In this document: piece by piece, positions 54,799-63,649 of the stretch
How the letters are laid out: every line of letters begins with the position of its first letter
Position numbering within the stretch: position 1 is the stretch's first letter
Program-made: the position numbers and the translations under genes
Notes under the pieces: model-generated
Told to the model about the DNA's origin: nothing
Databases searched by the model: none
The model's input: the letters and a program-made list of their open reading frames with translations, nothing else
NCBI RefSeq assembly: GCF_001720465.1
Contig: NZ_CP017113.1
Location: 2,418,001-2,482,000 of the forward strand
DNA length: 64,000 nucleotides
Source: Porphyrobacter sp. LM 6
GTDB lineage: Bacteria; Pseudomonadota; Alphaproteobacteria; Sphingomonadales; Sphingomonadaceae
Direction of reading: 5' to 3'

Positions 54799-56940
54799 TT
54801 GAAACTTGTCTCCACATTCGCACTGGCTCTCGCAATGACAATCGCATCAACAACCGGCGCTTCGGCGCAGGAAGCCCCCGGCGACGGCGTCCCCGGCCCC
54901 GAGCAGGATCCGTACATCTTCCTTGAAGAAGCCCGCAGCCCCGAGGCGCTCGACTGGGTGGCCAAGGAGAACGCGCGCACCCTCGCCGCGTTCGAGGCCG
55001 ATCCGCGTTACGCGCAGCTCAAGGCCGAAGCGCTGGCGATCTTCGACAGCAACGACCGCATCCCCTTCGTCAGCTTCCGCCCCGACGGCCTGTATAATTT
55101 CTGGCAGGACAAGACGAACCCCAAGGGCATTCTGCGCCGCACCACGCTTGAAAGCTACCGCACCGACAAGCCGGAATGGGAAGTGATCCTCGATGTCGAT
55201 GCGCTCGCCAAGGCGGAGGGCAAGGAGTGGGTCTATCAGGGCTCGTCCTGCCTGCCCCCGGCGATGAACAAGTGCATGATCGCGCTCTCGGACGGCGGCG
55301 AGGATGCCACCATCATGCGCGAATTCGACATGGCGAAGAAGCAATTCGTCGAAGGCGGCTTTGTGCTGGGCAGCAAGAGCCAGGGCGGCATCGAGTGGGT
55401 GGACGAGAACACCCTGCTCGTCAGCCGCGACTTCGGCGAAGGAACGCTGACCGAGAGCGAATACCCCTTCACCACTCGCGAATGGAAGCGCGGCACCGCC
55501 ATTGCCGATGCGCCGGAAATCTTCCGCGGCGATGCCAAGGACGTCTCGTCCGGCGCGGCGCTGCTGCGCGACAATGACAGCGTGATCCACGCGCGCATCG
55601 CCTATCGCGGGATCAGCTTCCACGAGCGGCTGTGGTATGTCTGGAAGGACGGCCAGTGGCTCCAGCTCGAGCTTCCCACCAAGGCGAACCCGGTCGGCAT
55701 CGTCGACGGGCACATGCTGTTCTCGCCCGATGTCGACTGGACGGTCGGCGACCAGACCTTCCCCGCCGACAGCCTCGTCGCGGTCAATCTGGCGGAATGG
55801 AAGAAGGACCCCAACGGCGCCAAGAAGGCGCTGGTGTGGGCGCCGGGCTACCGCCAGACCAAGCAGGGCAGCACGGTTACCGCAGGCGGGCTCTATGTGT
55901 CGCTGCTCGACAACGTCGTGGGCAAGGTGCTGAAGTTCAACTTCGCCGATGGCAAGTGGGCATCCAAGCAAGTGCCGCTGCCCGACAATGCGACGATCGG
56001 CATCGCCGCCTCGTCTGACGAAACCGACCAGATCATGTACACCGTGAGCGGCTTCCTCGAGCCGACCACGCTCTATTACACCGATGGCACGACGGCGCCG
56101 GCGGTACTCAAGACCAGCCCGGCCTATTTCGATCCGGCGGGCATGGATGTCGAACAGCACGAGGCGGTGAGCAAGGACGGGACCAAGATCCCCTACTTCA
56201 TCGTCAAGCCCAAGGGGATGAAGGCCGATGGCTCCACCGCCACGCTGCTGACCGGCTATGGCGGCTTCCAGGTCCCCCGCCTGCCCGCCTATCTCGGTTC
56301 GACCGGCAAGCTGTGGGTCGAAAAGGGCGGCGCCTATGTCCTCGCCAACCTGCGCGGCGGCGGCGAGTTCGGGCCGAACTGGCACCAGACCGCGATCCGC
56401 GAGAACAAGCAGCGCACCTGGGACGATTTCATCGCGGTCGGCGAGGATCTGGTCAAGCGCGGCTTCACTTCGCCGCAGCACCTCGGCATCCAGGGCGGCT
56501 CGCAAGGGGGGCTGCTGGTCGGCACCTTCTTCACCCAGCGGCCCGACCTGCTGGGCGCGGCGATCGTCCAGATCCCGCTGTTCGATATGCTGCGCTATCA
56601 CCTGATCGGGCGCGGGGCTTCGTGGATCGGCGAATATGGCGATCCGCGCATTCCCGAACAGCGCAAGTGGATCGAGGGCTATTCGCCCTACCAGAAGATC
56701 GTCGCGGGGGTTGAGTATCCCGCGCCGTTCCTGTGGGCCTCGACCGCCGACGACCGCACCCACCCCGCGCACGCGCGCAAGGGGGCGGCACGGCTCAAGG
56801 AACTGGGCCAGCCCTATTACTACTTCGAGGATACCACCGGCGGCCATTCGGGCGGGGTCGACAACGACCAGCGCGCGAAGCTTCAGGCGCTCCAGTTCAT
56901 CTATCTGATGCAGCGTCTGATGGACGCCCGGAGCAAGTGA
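54799..56940 (+). CDS. Prolyl oligopeptidase family (S9A) serine peptidase, secreted
   Basis: 713 residues from TTG 54799, supported by AGGAGAGG five bases upstream; a TTG at 54784 lies in front of that site. Signal peptide about 1–25 (ends ASAQEA), then a seven-bladed propeller domain and an alpha/beta-hydrolase domain with the nucleophile in GGSQGG, acid in DDRTHPAH and His in TGGHSGG. Cleaves proline-containing peptides in the periplasm. Followed by a strong terminator. Confidence 0.92.
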   Translation: MKLVSTFALALAMTIASTTGASAQEAPGDGVPGPEQDPYIFLEEARSPEALDWVAKENARTLAAFEADPRYAQLKAEALAIFDSNDRIPFVSFRPDGLYNFWQDKTNPKGILRRTTLESYRTDKPEWEVILDVDALAKAEGKEWVYQGSSCLPPAMNKCMIALSDGGEDATIMREFDMAKKQFVEGGFVLGSKSQGGIEWVDENTLLVSRDFGEGTLTESEYPFTTREWKRGTAIADAPEIFRGDAKDVSSGAALLRDNDSVIHARIAYRGISFHERLWYVWKDGQWLQLELPTKANPVGIVDGHMLFSPDVDWTVGDQTFPADSLVAVNLAEWKKDPNGAKKALVWAPGYRQTKQGSTVTAGGLYVSLLDNVVGKVLKFNFADGKWASKQVPLPDNATIGIAASSDETDQIMYTVSGFLEPTTLYYTDGTTAPAVLKTSPAYFDPAGMDVEQHEAVSKDGTKIPYFIVKPKGMKADGSTATLLTGYGGFQVPRLPAYLGSTGKLWVEKGGAYVLANLRGGGEFGPNWHQTAIRENKQRTWDDFIAVGEDLVKRGFTSPQHLGIQGGSQGGLLVGTFFTQRPDLLGAAIVQIPLFDMLRYHLIGRGASWIGEYGDPRIPEQRKWIEGYSPYQKIVAGVEYPAPFLWASTADDRTHPAHARKGAARLKELGQPYYYFEDTTGGHSGGVDNDQRAKLQALQFIYLMQRLMDARSK

Positions 56941-56975
56941 CGCGCCTTTAGAAAAGGCGCCCGCAAGGCACACAG

Positions 56976-57010
56976 ACGGGGCGATTCCTTCGCGGGAATC
57001 GCCCCGTTTG
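56976..57010 (+). terminator. Rho-independent terminator after the prolyl oligopeptidase
   Basis: A perfect 13-bp stem (56976–56988 with 56995–57007) around TTCGCG, followed by a short TT tract. Ends the peptidase transcript. Confidence 0.78.
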
Positions 57011-57108
57011 CGTTAGTGCCAAAAGTCAACGCAACTACCTGTAAAACAAGCCGACACTTTGCGCTCAACTCGTCGCGCGCAGCGCACGGGAGAGGTCCTC
57101 AACGCTGA

Positions 57109-57155
57109 TTTAACCATGTCCCTCAGCCCCTCGTTAAGCCTGCCCGTCAAGATTC
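57109..57155 (+). promoter_or_regulatory. Possible CtrA/CcrM-type motifs upstream of the SciP-like gene
   Basis: TTTAACCAT at 57109–57117 resembles a CtrA half-site and a second TTAA is at 57134–57137. A GANTC (GATTC, 57151–57155) is the CcrM methylation site. The spacing is not the classical TTAA-N7-TTAA, so this is only suggestive of cell-cycle control. Confidence 0.3.
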
Positions 57156-57198
57156 AGCCCATCGGGGGCGATGACGAGCACACACGAGGAGCTGAGCA

Positions 57199-57438
57199 AT
57201 GGCCTATCCCAGAGACATCTCGATTGCCGACGCGATCAAGCGTTACGGCTTGCCCCAGAGCCACCGCGTCCACTGGTCGAAGGCGCGGAAGGACGATGTC
57301 GTGCGGGCGGTGCGCGAACAGGCGATCAGCTTCCACGAAGCACGCGAACGCTATCTCCTGAGCCGCAGCGAGTTCGAGCAGTGGGAACGCGATTATGTCG
57401 CAGCTGGCGGCGAAGTCGCCCGGATGCAGGACGCGTAA
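57199..57438 (+). CDS. DUF1153 protein, SciP-like CtrA antagonist
   Basis: 79 residues. The DUF1153 helix-turn-helix core (HRVHWSKARKDDVVRAVREQ and ISFHEARERYLLSRSEFEQWERD) resembles Caulobacter SciP, the small protein that blocks CtrA-activated transcription. GAGGAGC ribosome site nine bases before ATG 57199. It stands alone between the peptidase and unknown genes. Which genes it controls here is inference. Confidence 0.85.
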   Translation: MAYPRDISIADAIKRYGLPQSHRVHWSKARKDDVVRAVREQAISFHEARERYLLSRSEFEQWERDYVAAGGEVARMQDA

Positions 57439-57519
57439 GGCTGTCCTGGCGCATCGGTGCCTTGGCGATGGCGGCGAAGGGGCAGTGCGGCCCCTTCTGA
57501 CATCGGGGCCGAGCGGGAT

Positions 57520-58659
57520 CTAGAACCGATAGCCTTTGAGCCTCAGCCATAGTGCGGGGATCATCAGGTCAAAGTGGACGTCGGTTCCGAGATCACCGCC
57601 CGGCCCGACCAAGCCTTCGCCCACGATGCGCAAGCCCGCAGCCGCCTTCTCCAGGTCGATCACCAGCCGTTCGAATGCCTGGGGTTTTGGCCCGCCCTGT
57701 TCCATTGGCCAGGTCGTCACCCCGTCGACAAAGCCGATGCCGGGGCCAGTGAAGGCCATTCGCGCACGGCCTCGGTTGTTCAGCGCAGCCTCGAAATGGG
57801 CCGCGCCGATCATCAATTCGAGAATACCTTCTGCCCCCGCATACCGCGCCAAGCCCGTCGCCAGCCGGGCAACCCGCTTGACCGGCTTGAGCGACATGCT
57901 GTGTTTCTCGATGCCACACGACACCCATGGGCCGGTCGGGCTGGGATGCCGGCTTTGGGGGTTATTCCAGTCAAGGGTGCCGCGCGCGGCGATCCCACTG
58001 CCGGTTGTCGCAAGATCGCCGATGCTTGTCTGGCGAGGCTGCCAGCCCTCGATCTCGACCGTAGTCGCCTGCGCTTTGCGAGATGAAAAGCCAAGAAACG
58101 GCAGCGCGTTGTCAGGCACAAGGCATTGCACCCGCAACTGCGCGCCGAGCTCGACGCTGCCCTTGTGCACGCGATCATTGGCTGAAAGCCGGGCAGACAG
58201 TCCGATCGTCAGGCCATGCTCCGAAAAGTCGTAGGCGATTTCGACAGCACGGCCGGAAAGGTACAGCGAACCGCCCTCTACGCTGACGTAGGGCGTGTCC
58301 CGAAGCGCAACCGAAACCAGGAGTTCGTTCTCGCTCGCGATGGTCACGCGGTCGGATGTACTGGTCCAGCTGCTGATAAAGGATGGCATCGCCGAAGCGG
58401 GTCCGCCAAGGCTGATGTGCCCTTGCGGCGCCCGCCAATTTCCATGCTGGTTCGAGGTGAAGAGCCCATCACCCTGCACCTCGAGATGTGGCCAGAAATC
58501 CATGCTGAACTGCCGGTCATTCCGACCGAGCGCCAACGTCGGCGTGCACCCGCGCAGCTGCGCGGCAAGGTCAGTGCCATCATCGGCGAGCAATTCGATC
58601 GACGCTTCAACCAGCGGCGCGCCAAGCACGTGGATACGCGGAAGTGAATTTCGGTCCAT
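57520..58659 (-). CDS. Hypothetical protein
   Basis: 379 residues, mostly predicted beta structure, no signal peptide. Recognisable stretches: LALGRNDRQFSMDFWPHLEVQGDG, RAVEIAYDFSEHGLTIGLSARL, and GPGIGFVDGVTTWPMEQGGPKPQ. No domain recognised. Base composition is slightly more AT-rich than the surroundings. Its neighbours (SciP-like and HNH genes) do not suggest a function. Confidence in coding is good because the frame is long and the antisense frames are shorter. Confidence 0.72.
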   Translation of the reverse strand: MDRNSLPRIHVLGAPLVEASIELLADDGTDLAAQLRGCTPTLALGRNDRQFSMDFWPHLEVQGDGLFTSNQHGNWRAPQGHISLGGPASAMPSFISSWTSTSDRVTIASENELLVSVALRDTPYVSVEGGSLYLSGRAVEIAYDFSEHGLTIGLSARLSANDRVHKGSVELGAQLRVQCLVPDNALPFLGFSSRKAQATTVEIEGWQPRQTSIGDLATTGSGIAARGTLDWNNPQSRHPSPTGPWVSCGIEKHSMSLKPVKRVARLATGLARYAGAEGILELMIGAAHFEAALNNRGRARMAFTGPGIGFVDGVTTWPMEQGGPKPQAFERLVIDLEKAAAGLRIVGEGLVGPGGDLGTDVHFDLMIPALWLRLKGYRF

Positions 58660-58691
58660 GATGGCCCCTTACCATCAAAGAGTTAAGGCAC

Positions 58692-58967
58692 TTACCGCGT
58701 CGGCGCGTCGAAATCGGCGGGCTTGTTCGCGATCCAGGCGACGAATTTGGCGATCGCCGGATGGCCGCGAATGATCGTCACATCATCGCCGATCCGCGCC
58801 AGTTCGTTGTTGGTGAAGTTGGCGTGGATCGTCTTGTGGCAGATCGGGTGGATCGGCACCTTCAGCTTGCCCTTCTTGGCCTTGGGGACAGGGTGATGCC
58901 ACTGGACGATATCGCCCAAGGGACGATCGCACAGCCAGCAGTCGAGGGGGGCAAGGTCGTTACTCAT
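58692..58967 (-). CDS. Small HNH endonuclease-like protein
   Basis: 91 residues. A CxxC pair (CWLCDRPLG, about 10–18), WHHPVPKAKKG with the His-His of an HNH fold, and HPICHKTIHANF follow in the correct order for a zinc-stabilised HNH nuclease. ATG 58967 starts within the last codons of the overlapping lipoprotein gene (8-base overlap), so the true start is supported by coupling. Role unknown. Confidence 0.75.
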   Translation of the reverse strand: MSNDLAPLDCWLCDRPLGDIVQWHHPVPKAKKGKLKVPIHPICHKTIHANFTNNELARIGDDVTIIRGHPAIAKFVAWIANKPADFDAPTR

Positions 58968-59568
58968 GGTCAGTTGGGTCCGCACGGATGGTTTCATCGG
59001 TGAACAATTCGCGCTCATCCTCCCACACGGCGTTGGCGGCACCGGTCTGGACGGGCAGCACATCGGGATCATGGCACAGCCGGATCGCGGCAAACTTGCC
59101 CGCTCGCTCGATCACCACGCCGTCGCTGATCGCCGGGACATTGTGGCCCTCATCGTCCCAGCCGGTGCGAACCATGCGGCTGAAGACGATGTAGCGGGTA
59201 TCGCCGTTATCGAAGGCGATCTGGTCCTCACCGCCCCCTGAATACATCGCGTTGGCGTATTTCCCGCCCGATAGCTCGAGTTCGGGGGTGGCACCGCCAA
59301 AGCGGTAATACCCCAGCCATTCGCCCGCGCCGCACACCGCGACGCGCTTGCCGTCGGCGAAGGTGCAGGTGAAGATCGGGGTCTCGTCCGGCTTGCAGGC
59401 GGCTTGGTGGATTCGCTTTTGCCGGGCGACCTCTTCGGCGAGAGCCGGAGAAACGTAGGCGGAGGCTGAGGGCGTCGCAGTTGGCTCGGCCGCCACGGCC
59501 TGTTCGACCGGCTCGCCCTTGCAGGCGACGATCATTGTCACGGCCATGAGAGCAAGTGCTGCCCTCAC
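58960..59568 (-). CDS. Hypothetical lipoprotein
   Basis: 202 residues, GTG start 59568 overlapping the glmU stop by GTGA. The signal ends in a lipobox VAC (Cys about 16), then a Thr/Ala/Pro linker and a domain with four cysteines beyond the lipid one (CKPDETPIFTCTFADGKRVAVC). No known domain. Likely co-transcribed with glmU and the HNH gene. Confidence 0.78.
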   Translation of the reverse strand: MRAALALMAVTMIVACKGEPVEQAVAAEPTATPSASAYVSPALAEEVARQKRIHQAACKPDETPIFTCTFADGKRVAVCGAGEWLGYYRFGGATPELELSGGKYANAMYSGGGEDQIAFDNGDTRYIVFSRMVRTGWDDEGHNVPAISDGVVIERAGKFAAIRLCHDPDVLPVQTGAANAVWEDERELFTDETIRADPTDHE

Positions 59569-60935
59569 CCTTTCTTCTCCGCCGCCTTCTTCTTTTTCAT
59601 CGTGTCGTGGAAACGATCGGCCCAGCCGGGTTTGACCAGCTGTTCGGCGCGGACCATCCGCAGCTCTCCGGGTGCGACATCGCGGCTGACGGTCGATCCA
59701 GCAGCAACAATCGCATCCGCGCCGATGGTGACAGGCGCGACCAGCGCCGAGTTCGAGCCGATGAAGGCCCCCGGCCCGATCACGGTGCGATACTTGAAAT
59801 AGCCATCGTAATTGCAGGTGATCGTCCCTGCACCGATATTGGCCTTCTCGCCGATGGTGGCATCGCCCAGATAGGTCAGGTGACTGGCCTTGGCGCCGGG
59901 GGCGAGCACAGCGTTCTTCACCTCGACGAAGTTGCCGATGAAGCTGCCCTCTTCCAGCACCGTGCCGGGGCGCAGGCGCGCGAAGGGGCCGACCTTGACC
60001 CCGGTCGCCAGCTTGGCTCCCTCGATATGGCTGTTGGCGCGCACCAGCACATTGTCGGCGATGGTGACGCCGGGGCCGAAGAACACGTTGGGCTCGATCG
60101 TGACATCGCGGCCCACCACCGTGTCATGGGCGAAGAACACCGTTTCGGGCGCGATCAGGGTCGCGCCTTCGTCCATCGCCCGGAGACGGCGCGCGGCCTG
60201 CCAGCGCCCTTCGGCAGCAGCGAGTTCGGCGCGCGAGTTGATACCCGCTACCTCGTCGGCACTGTCGGCCACGATCACCGCGCAGGTGCGCCCGTCGGCA
60301 ATCGCGATGTTGACGATATCGGGGAGGTAATACTCCCCCTGCGCGTTGTCGTTGCCGACCCGCGCCAGCAGCGCGAAGAGATCGGCCGCGCGCGCGGCGA
60401 TCAGGCCCGAATTGCACAGGTGGCAGGCGCGCTCGCCCTCGTCGGCGTCCTTGTATTCGACCATCTTGAGGATGGCGCCGTCATCGTCGGCAATCACCCG
60501 CCCATAGTGCAGCGGATCGGCCGGCTCGAAGCCGAGCACCACGGCGGCCGGGCTGTCGGCGCCGTGGAGCCGCTCCAGCATCGCGCGCATGGTTGCCGCC
60601 TTCACGAAGGGCACATCGCCATAGAGCACCAGCACATCGCCGCCGAAGCCTGTCAGCGCGCCCTCAGCCTGCTGCACTGCATGGCCGGTGCCGAGCTGGG
60701 GTTCCTGAAGGCAGGTGACCGCGCGGTCCCCCACCGCCTTTTCGATCTGCTCACGCCCTGCGCCAACAACCACGGCCAGCCTTTCCGGCCCCAGCTCGGC
60801 AACGCTTGCCATCAGATGTTCGAGCATCGGCTGCCCGGCGATCTTGTGGAGCACCTTGTGCGTGTCGCTCTTCATGCGGGTGCCCTTGCCCGCAGCAAGG
60901 ATAATGGCAGCGAAAGGATGTGTCGTCGTGATCAT
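59565..60935 (-). CDS. glmU: Bifunctional UDP-GlcNAc pyrophosphorylase/glucosamine-1-P acetyltransferase GlmU
   Basis: 456 residues. N-terminal nucleotidyltransferase with LAAGKGTRM near residue 14, then a C-terminal left-handed beta-helix of hexapeptide repeats. It acetylates glucosamine-1-phosphate and couples it to UTP, giving UDP-GlcNAc for peptidoglycan and lipopolysaccharide. ATG 60935 has GGGGGAAG just upstream; the extra N-terminal residues of a longer frame to 61001 are not conserved. Divergent from gph. Confidence 0.95.
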   Translation of the reverse strand: MITTTHPFAAIILAAGKGTRMKSDTHKVLHKIAGQPMLEHLMASVAELGPERLAVVVGAGREQIEKAVGDRAVTCLQEPQLGTGHAVQQAEGALTGFGGDVLVLYGDVPFVKAATMRAMLERLHGADSPAAVVLGFEPADPLHYGRVIADDDGAILKMVEYKDADEGERACHLCNSGLIAARAADLFALLARVGNDNAQGEYYLPDIVNIAIADGRTCAVIVADSADEVAGINSRAELAAAEGRWQAARRLRAMDEGATLIAPETVFFAHDTVVGRDVTIEPNVFFGPGVTIADNVLVRANSHIEGAKLATGVKVGPFARLRPGTVLEEGSFIGNFVEVKNAVLAPGAKASHLTYLGDATIGEKANIGAGTITCNYDGYFKYRTVIGPGAFIGSNSALVAPVTIGADAIVAAGSTVSRDVAPGELRMVRAEQLVKPGWADRFHDTMKKKKAAEKKG

Positions 60936-61024
60936 GCTTCCCCCTGTAAGCAAAGCCGCGTCTGCCAGCAAATGCTTGCGGTTTGAAGTCGCCTGCGCCA
61001 CCGCCCCGAACTCTGGAGACGCGC

Positions 61025-61720
61025 ATGACCAAGATCCCCTTCGATGCCATCGGTTTCGACCTCGACGGCACCCTGCTCGATACCTTCCGCGATCTGGGCG
61101 CGGCGGTGAACCACGCGCTCACTCTGGGCGGATTTTCGGAAGTTTCGGTCGAAAGCTCGAAAGACCTGATCGGCGGCGGGGCCAAGATCATGCTGGCCCG
61201 GGCGGTCGAGGCGCAAGGCGGCCTGCCCGAGGACGAGTTCAAGCGGCTCTACAAGGCGATGCTTGGATATTACGAGCAGCACAACGCGGTCCACACCGTG
61301 CCCTATCCCGGCGTGCGCGAGGCGCTGGCCGAGCTCGCGGCACAGGGCGTGCGGATGGCGGTGGTGACCAACAAGTTCGAAGCCTTCGCGCGCAACGTCC
61401 TCACCCAGCTGGATCTGATCGGCGCGTTCGAAACCGTGATCGGCGGCGATTCGATGGGCAAGGGCGCGGACGGGCAATTCCTTGCCAAGCCCCACCCTGC
61501 CCCCGTCATCGCCGCGCGCGCAGCAACCGGAGACGGCCGCTTCGTGTTCATCGGCGATTCCACCTATGATGTGCGCGCGGCCAAGGCGGCGGGCGTTCCG
61601 GTGGTCGCGGCGGCCTATGGCTATTGCGACCGACCCCCGCACGAGCTGGGTGCAGACACGGTGATCGATTCGTTTGACGCGCTGATTCCCGCGCTGGCGG
61701 GGCTTTCGCCCTCAGCCTGA
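61025..61720 (+). CDS. gph: Phosphoglycolate phosphatase-like HAD hydrolase
   Basis: 231 residues of the HAD superfamily: DLDGTLLDT (nucleophile Asp in FDLDGT), VVTNKF for motif II, Lys in AKPHPAP and [14 protein letters not shown] for the acidic motif. Gph recycles 2-phosphoglycolate from DNA repair. ATG 61025 begins at the HAD motif; an upstream ATG at 60983 adds an unconserved leader. Confidence 0.88.
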   Translation: MTKIPFDAIGFDLDGTLLDTFRDLGAAVNHALTLGGFSEVSVESSKDLIGGGAKIMLARAVEAQGGLPEDEFKRLYKAMLGYYEQHNAVHTVPYPGVREALAELAAQGVRMAVVTNKFEAFARNVLTQLDLIGAFETVIGGDSMGKGADGQFLAKPHPAPVIAARAATGDGRFVFIGDSTYDVRAAKAAGVPVVAAAYGYCDRPPHELGADTVIDSFDALIPALAGLSPSA

Positions 61721-61797
61721 CCCTACGGCATCGCACCCTGTCAGTTCGGCTGTTGCAAGGTGCTCACGAAAGTGCCACGCAGCGCGCCGCATATCGG

Positions 61798-61813
61798 TTT
61801 ACGCGGGCGTAAA
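61798..61813 (+). promoter_or_regulatory. Perfect inverted repeat upstream of an SDR gene, possible operator
   Basis: TTTACGC-GG-GCGTAAA with 7-bp perfect arms, 44 bases before ATG 61857. It resembles operators of TetR-type regulators of acyl-CoA metabolism. No regulator gene is adjacent. Confidence 0.45.
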
Positions 61814-61856
61814 GCGCACAGCGCTCCGCCCTCTCGCAACACAGGAGAGAACAGAC

Positions 61857-62786
61857 ATGACCATCAGCTTCAAGGACAAGGTCGCCATCGTCACCGGCGC
61901 CGGCGGCGGGCTCGGCAAGGCCTATGCGCTCGAACTCGCGCGTCGCGGCGCGAAGGTTGTCGTCAATGACCTCGGCGGTTCGCGCGATGGCACCGGCACC
62001 TCGGATGCAGCCGCGCAGGTCGTCGAGGAAATCCTCGCCGCAGGCGGTGAAGCTATCGCCAACGGCCACTCGGTGACCGAATACGACCAGATGGAAGCGA
62101 TGGTCGCCCAGGCCAAGGAAAAGTGGGGCGGCGTGCACGTCCTCATCAACAACGCCGGCGTGCTGCGCGACAAGACCTTCGCCAAGATGGAGCCGGCCGA
62201 CTTCGAATTCGTCGTCAAGGTGCACCTCACCGGCTCGGCCTTCGCCACCAAGGCCGTGTGGGAAACCATGCGCGAGCAGGGCTATGGCCGCATCCTGATG
62301 ACCGCCTCGTCGACCGGCCTGTTCGGCAACTTCGGCCAGGCCAACTACGGCGCGGCGAAGCTCGGTCTTGCCGGCCTCACCAAGACGCTGGCGCTTGAAG
62401 GCGCGAAGTACAACGTGCGCTGCAACACCCTTTCGCCGGTCGCGGGCACCCGCATGACCGCCGATCTGTTCCCCGAAGAGGCCTTCAAGCTGTTCGCGCC
62501 GGAAAACGTGGTCCCGGCCGCGCTGTTCCTCGTCAGTGAAGACGCGCCGACCAACGCCATCGTCGGCGCGGGTGCGGGCGGGTTCCACTCCTCGTGGACC
62601 GTAATGAACGATGCCGTGTGGCTACCGGAAGCCGATCGCACCGTCGAAGGCTTCGCCGCGCACTGGGAAGAGATCAATTCCTTCACCAACCTGATCGCCC
62701 CGCAATCGGGCAGCGAGCAGTCGGGCAACATCCTCAAGGCGATGCAGAAGGTGACCGGCACGGGGCCTGCCAGCGCGCGCGGCTGA
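61857..62786 (+). CDS. SDR dehydrogenase, 3-hydroxyacyl-CoA/MFE2-type
   Basis: 309 residues. NAD loop [27 protein letters not shown] (G-x3-GxG), NNAGVLRD, catalytic Ser and YGAAK (YxxxK) and a C-terminal extension to [13 protein letters not shown] sequence ([10 protein letters not shown]). The extended length and the LGGSRDGTG segment resemble the dehydrogenase domain of peroxisomal multifunctional protein 2, so a role in fatty-acyl or steroid side-chain oxidation is likely. GGAGAGA precedes ATG 61857. Confidence 0.9.
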   Translation: MTISFKDKVAIVTGAGGGLGKAYALELARRGAKVVVNDLGGSRDGTGTSDAAAQVVEEILAAGGEAIANGHSVTEYDQMEAMVAQAKEKWGGVHVLINNAGVLRDKTFAKMEPADFEFVVKVHLTGSAFATKAVWETMREQGYGRILMTASSTGLFGNFGQANYGAAKLGLAGLTKTLALEGAKYNVRCNTLSPVAGTRMTADLFPEEAFKLFAPENVVPAALFLVSEDAPTNAIVGAGAGGFHSSWTVMNDAVWLPEADRTVEGFAAHWEEINSFTNLIAPQSGSEQSGNILKAMQKVTGTGPASARG

Positions 62787-62804
62787 TCGCCCTTAACGCC
62801 AATA

Positions 62805-62840
62805 AAAAAGGCCCGTCCCCGCAAGGGGGCGGGCCTTTGC
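62805..62840 (+). terminator. Rho-independent terminator after the SDR gene
   Basis: A 14-bp stem (62805–62818 with 62823–62836, one G·U pair) around a GCAA tetraloop ends in AAAGGCCCG...TTT. On the minus strand it reads as well, so it may also end the convergent transcript. Confidence 0.83.
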
Positions 62841-62854
62841 TTTGGGCGGCGCGC

Positions 62855-63625
62855 TCAGTTTGCTGAGGGCCATTTCGTCAGCATCTGGGCAACTCGCTTG
62901 TCGGCCGAAGCTGCTTTGCGCAGGTCACCACCAAAGGCGCCATCGGCGAAAAACCAAACCACCTTGCCATCTCGCAAATCGACCAGCATCGAGAAGCCGA
63001 AATGGGGCGGGGGCGCCATCGTATTGACGCCGTCGGACATGACGTTCCCCATGCCACCCAGCAACCGCGCCAGCTTCGCGCCATCGGTGGTGTACGCGTC
63101 GTGCATCTTGATCAACAGAGCAAAGTCCGCCGCGCCGTAGGTCTGGCGGATTTCCTCGACGGCGCTCATTGGCAAGGCATATGCGTGAGGGCCTTTCGGC
63201 AGGCCCTTGAAACGCTTCTGCCAATCCTCGCCCGGCGCGATGGGAAAGCTTCCTTGCGGCACTTTGAAGACGATATCGCTTTGGATGAACTGCGTGGTCT
63301 TCCAGAAGCCTTCGGAGAGCGGCTTGTTCTGAGGATCGTTCCAATCATCAAACCGCAATTGCGCGGTTTTGGCCGCCGGGTGACGCTTCAAGGCTTCCTG
63401 CAAGTTGCTATGCGCCTGCGCCAGCCATTCCGGGTCCTCGATCTGGCGATTGGCGGAATCGAGCGTGCCCATGAACAGGCTGGGCCGCACCACCACCACT
63501 TGCGGTTTCTCCTGGGCGTCGAAGGCAAACCCTTGCGCGGTGTACTTTGCGCCCGCTGCGAGCGGCAGGACGGGCACCGCGGCGACCAGAGCAGCCGCCA
63601 AACCTGCGCGAATCCATGATTTCAT
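62855..63625 (-). CDS. Hypothetical periplasmic protein
   Basis: 256 residues with a signal peptide (about 1–25, ending PLAAGA). The mature part has no recognised domain: LRFDDWNDPQNKPLSEGFWK, KGPHAYALPMSAVEEIRQTYG and GFSMLVDLRDGKVVWFFADGAFGGDLR. The last stretch ends with a pattern of a curli-assembly-like or lipoprotein-associated (CsgG-like) protein, but this is a loose resemblance only. Composition is slightly more AT-rich than the neighbours. Confidence 0.7.
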   Translation of the reverse strand: MKSWIRAGLAAALVAAVPVLPLAAGAKYTAQGFAFDAQEKPQVVVVRPSLFMGTLDSANRQIEDPEWLAQAHSNLQEALKRHPAAKTAQLRFDDWNDPQNKPLSEGFWKTTQFIQSDIVFKVPQGSFPIAPGEDWQKRFKGLPKGPHAYALPMSAVEEIRQTYGAADFALLIKMHDAYTTDGAKLARLLGGMGNVMSDGVNTMAPPPHFGFSMLVDLRDGKVVWFFADGAFGGDLRKAASADKRVAQMLTKWPSAN

Positions 63626-63649
63626 TGCGCTCCCCTTCCCGCTACCGCT

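Noticed and set aside
54847..56973. 708-codon frame on the minus strand opposite the prolyl oligopeptidase
   Set aside because: Antisense shadow of a gene with full catalytic motifs; low-complexity His/Arg/Ala-rich translation.
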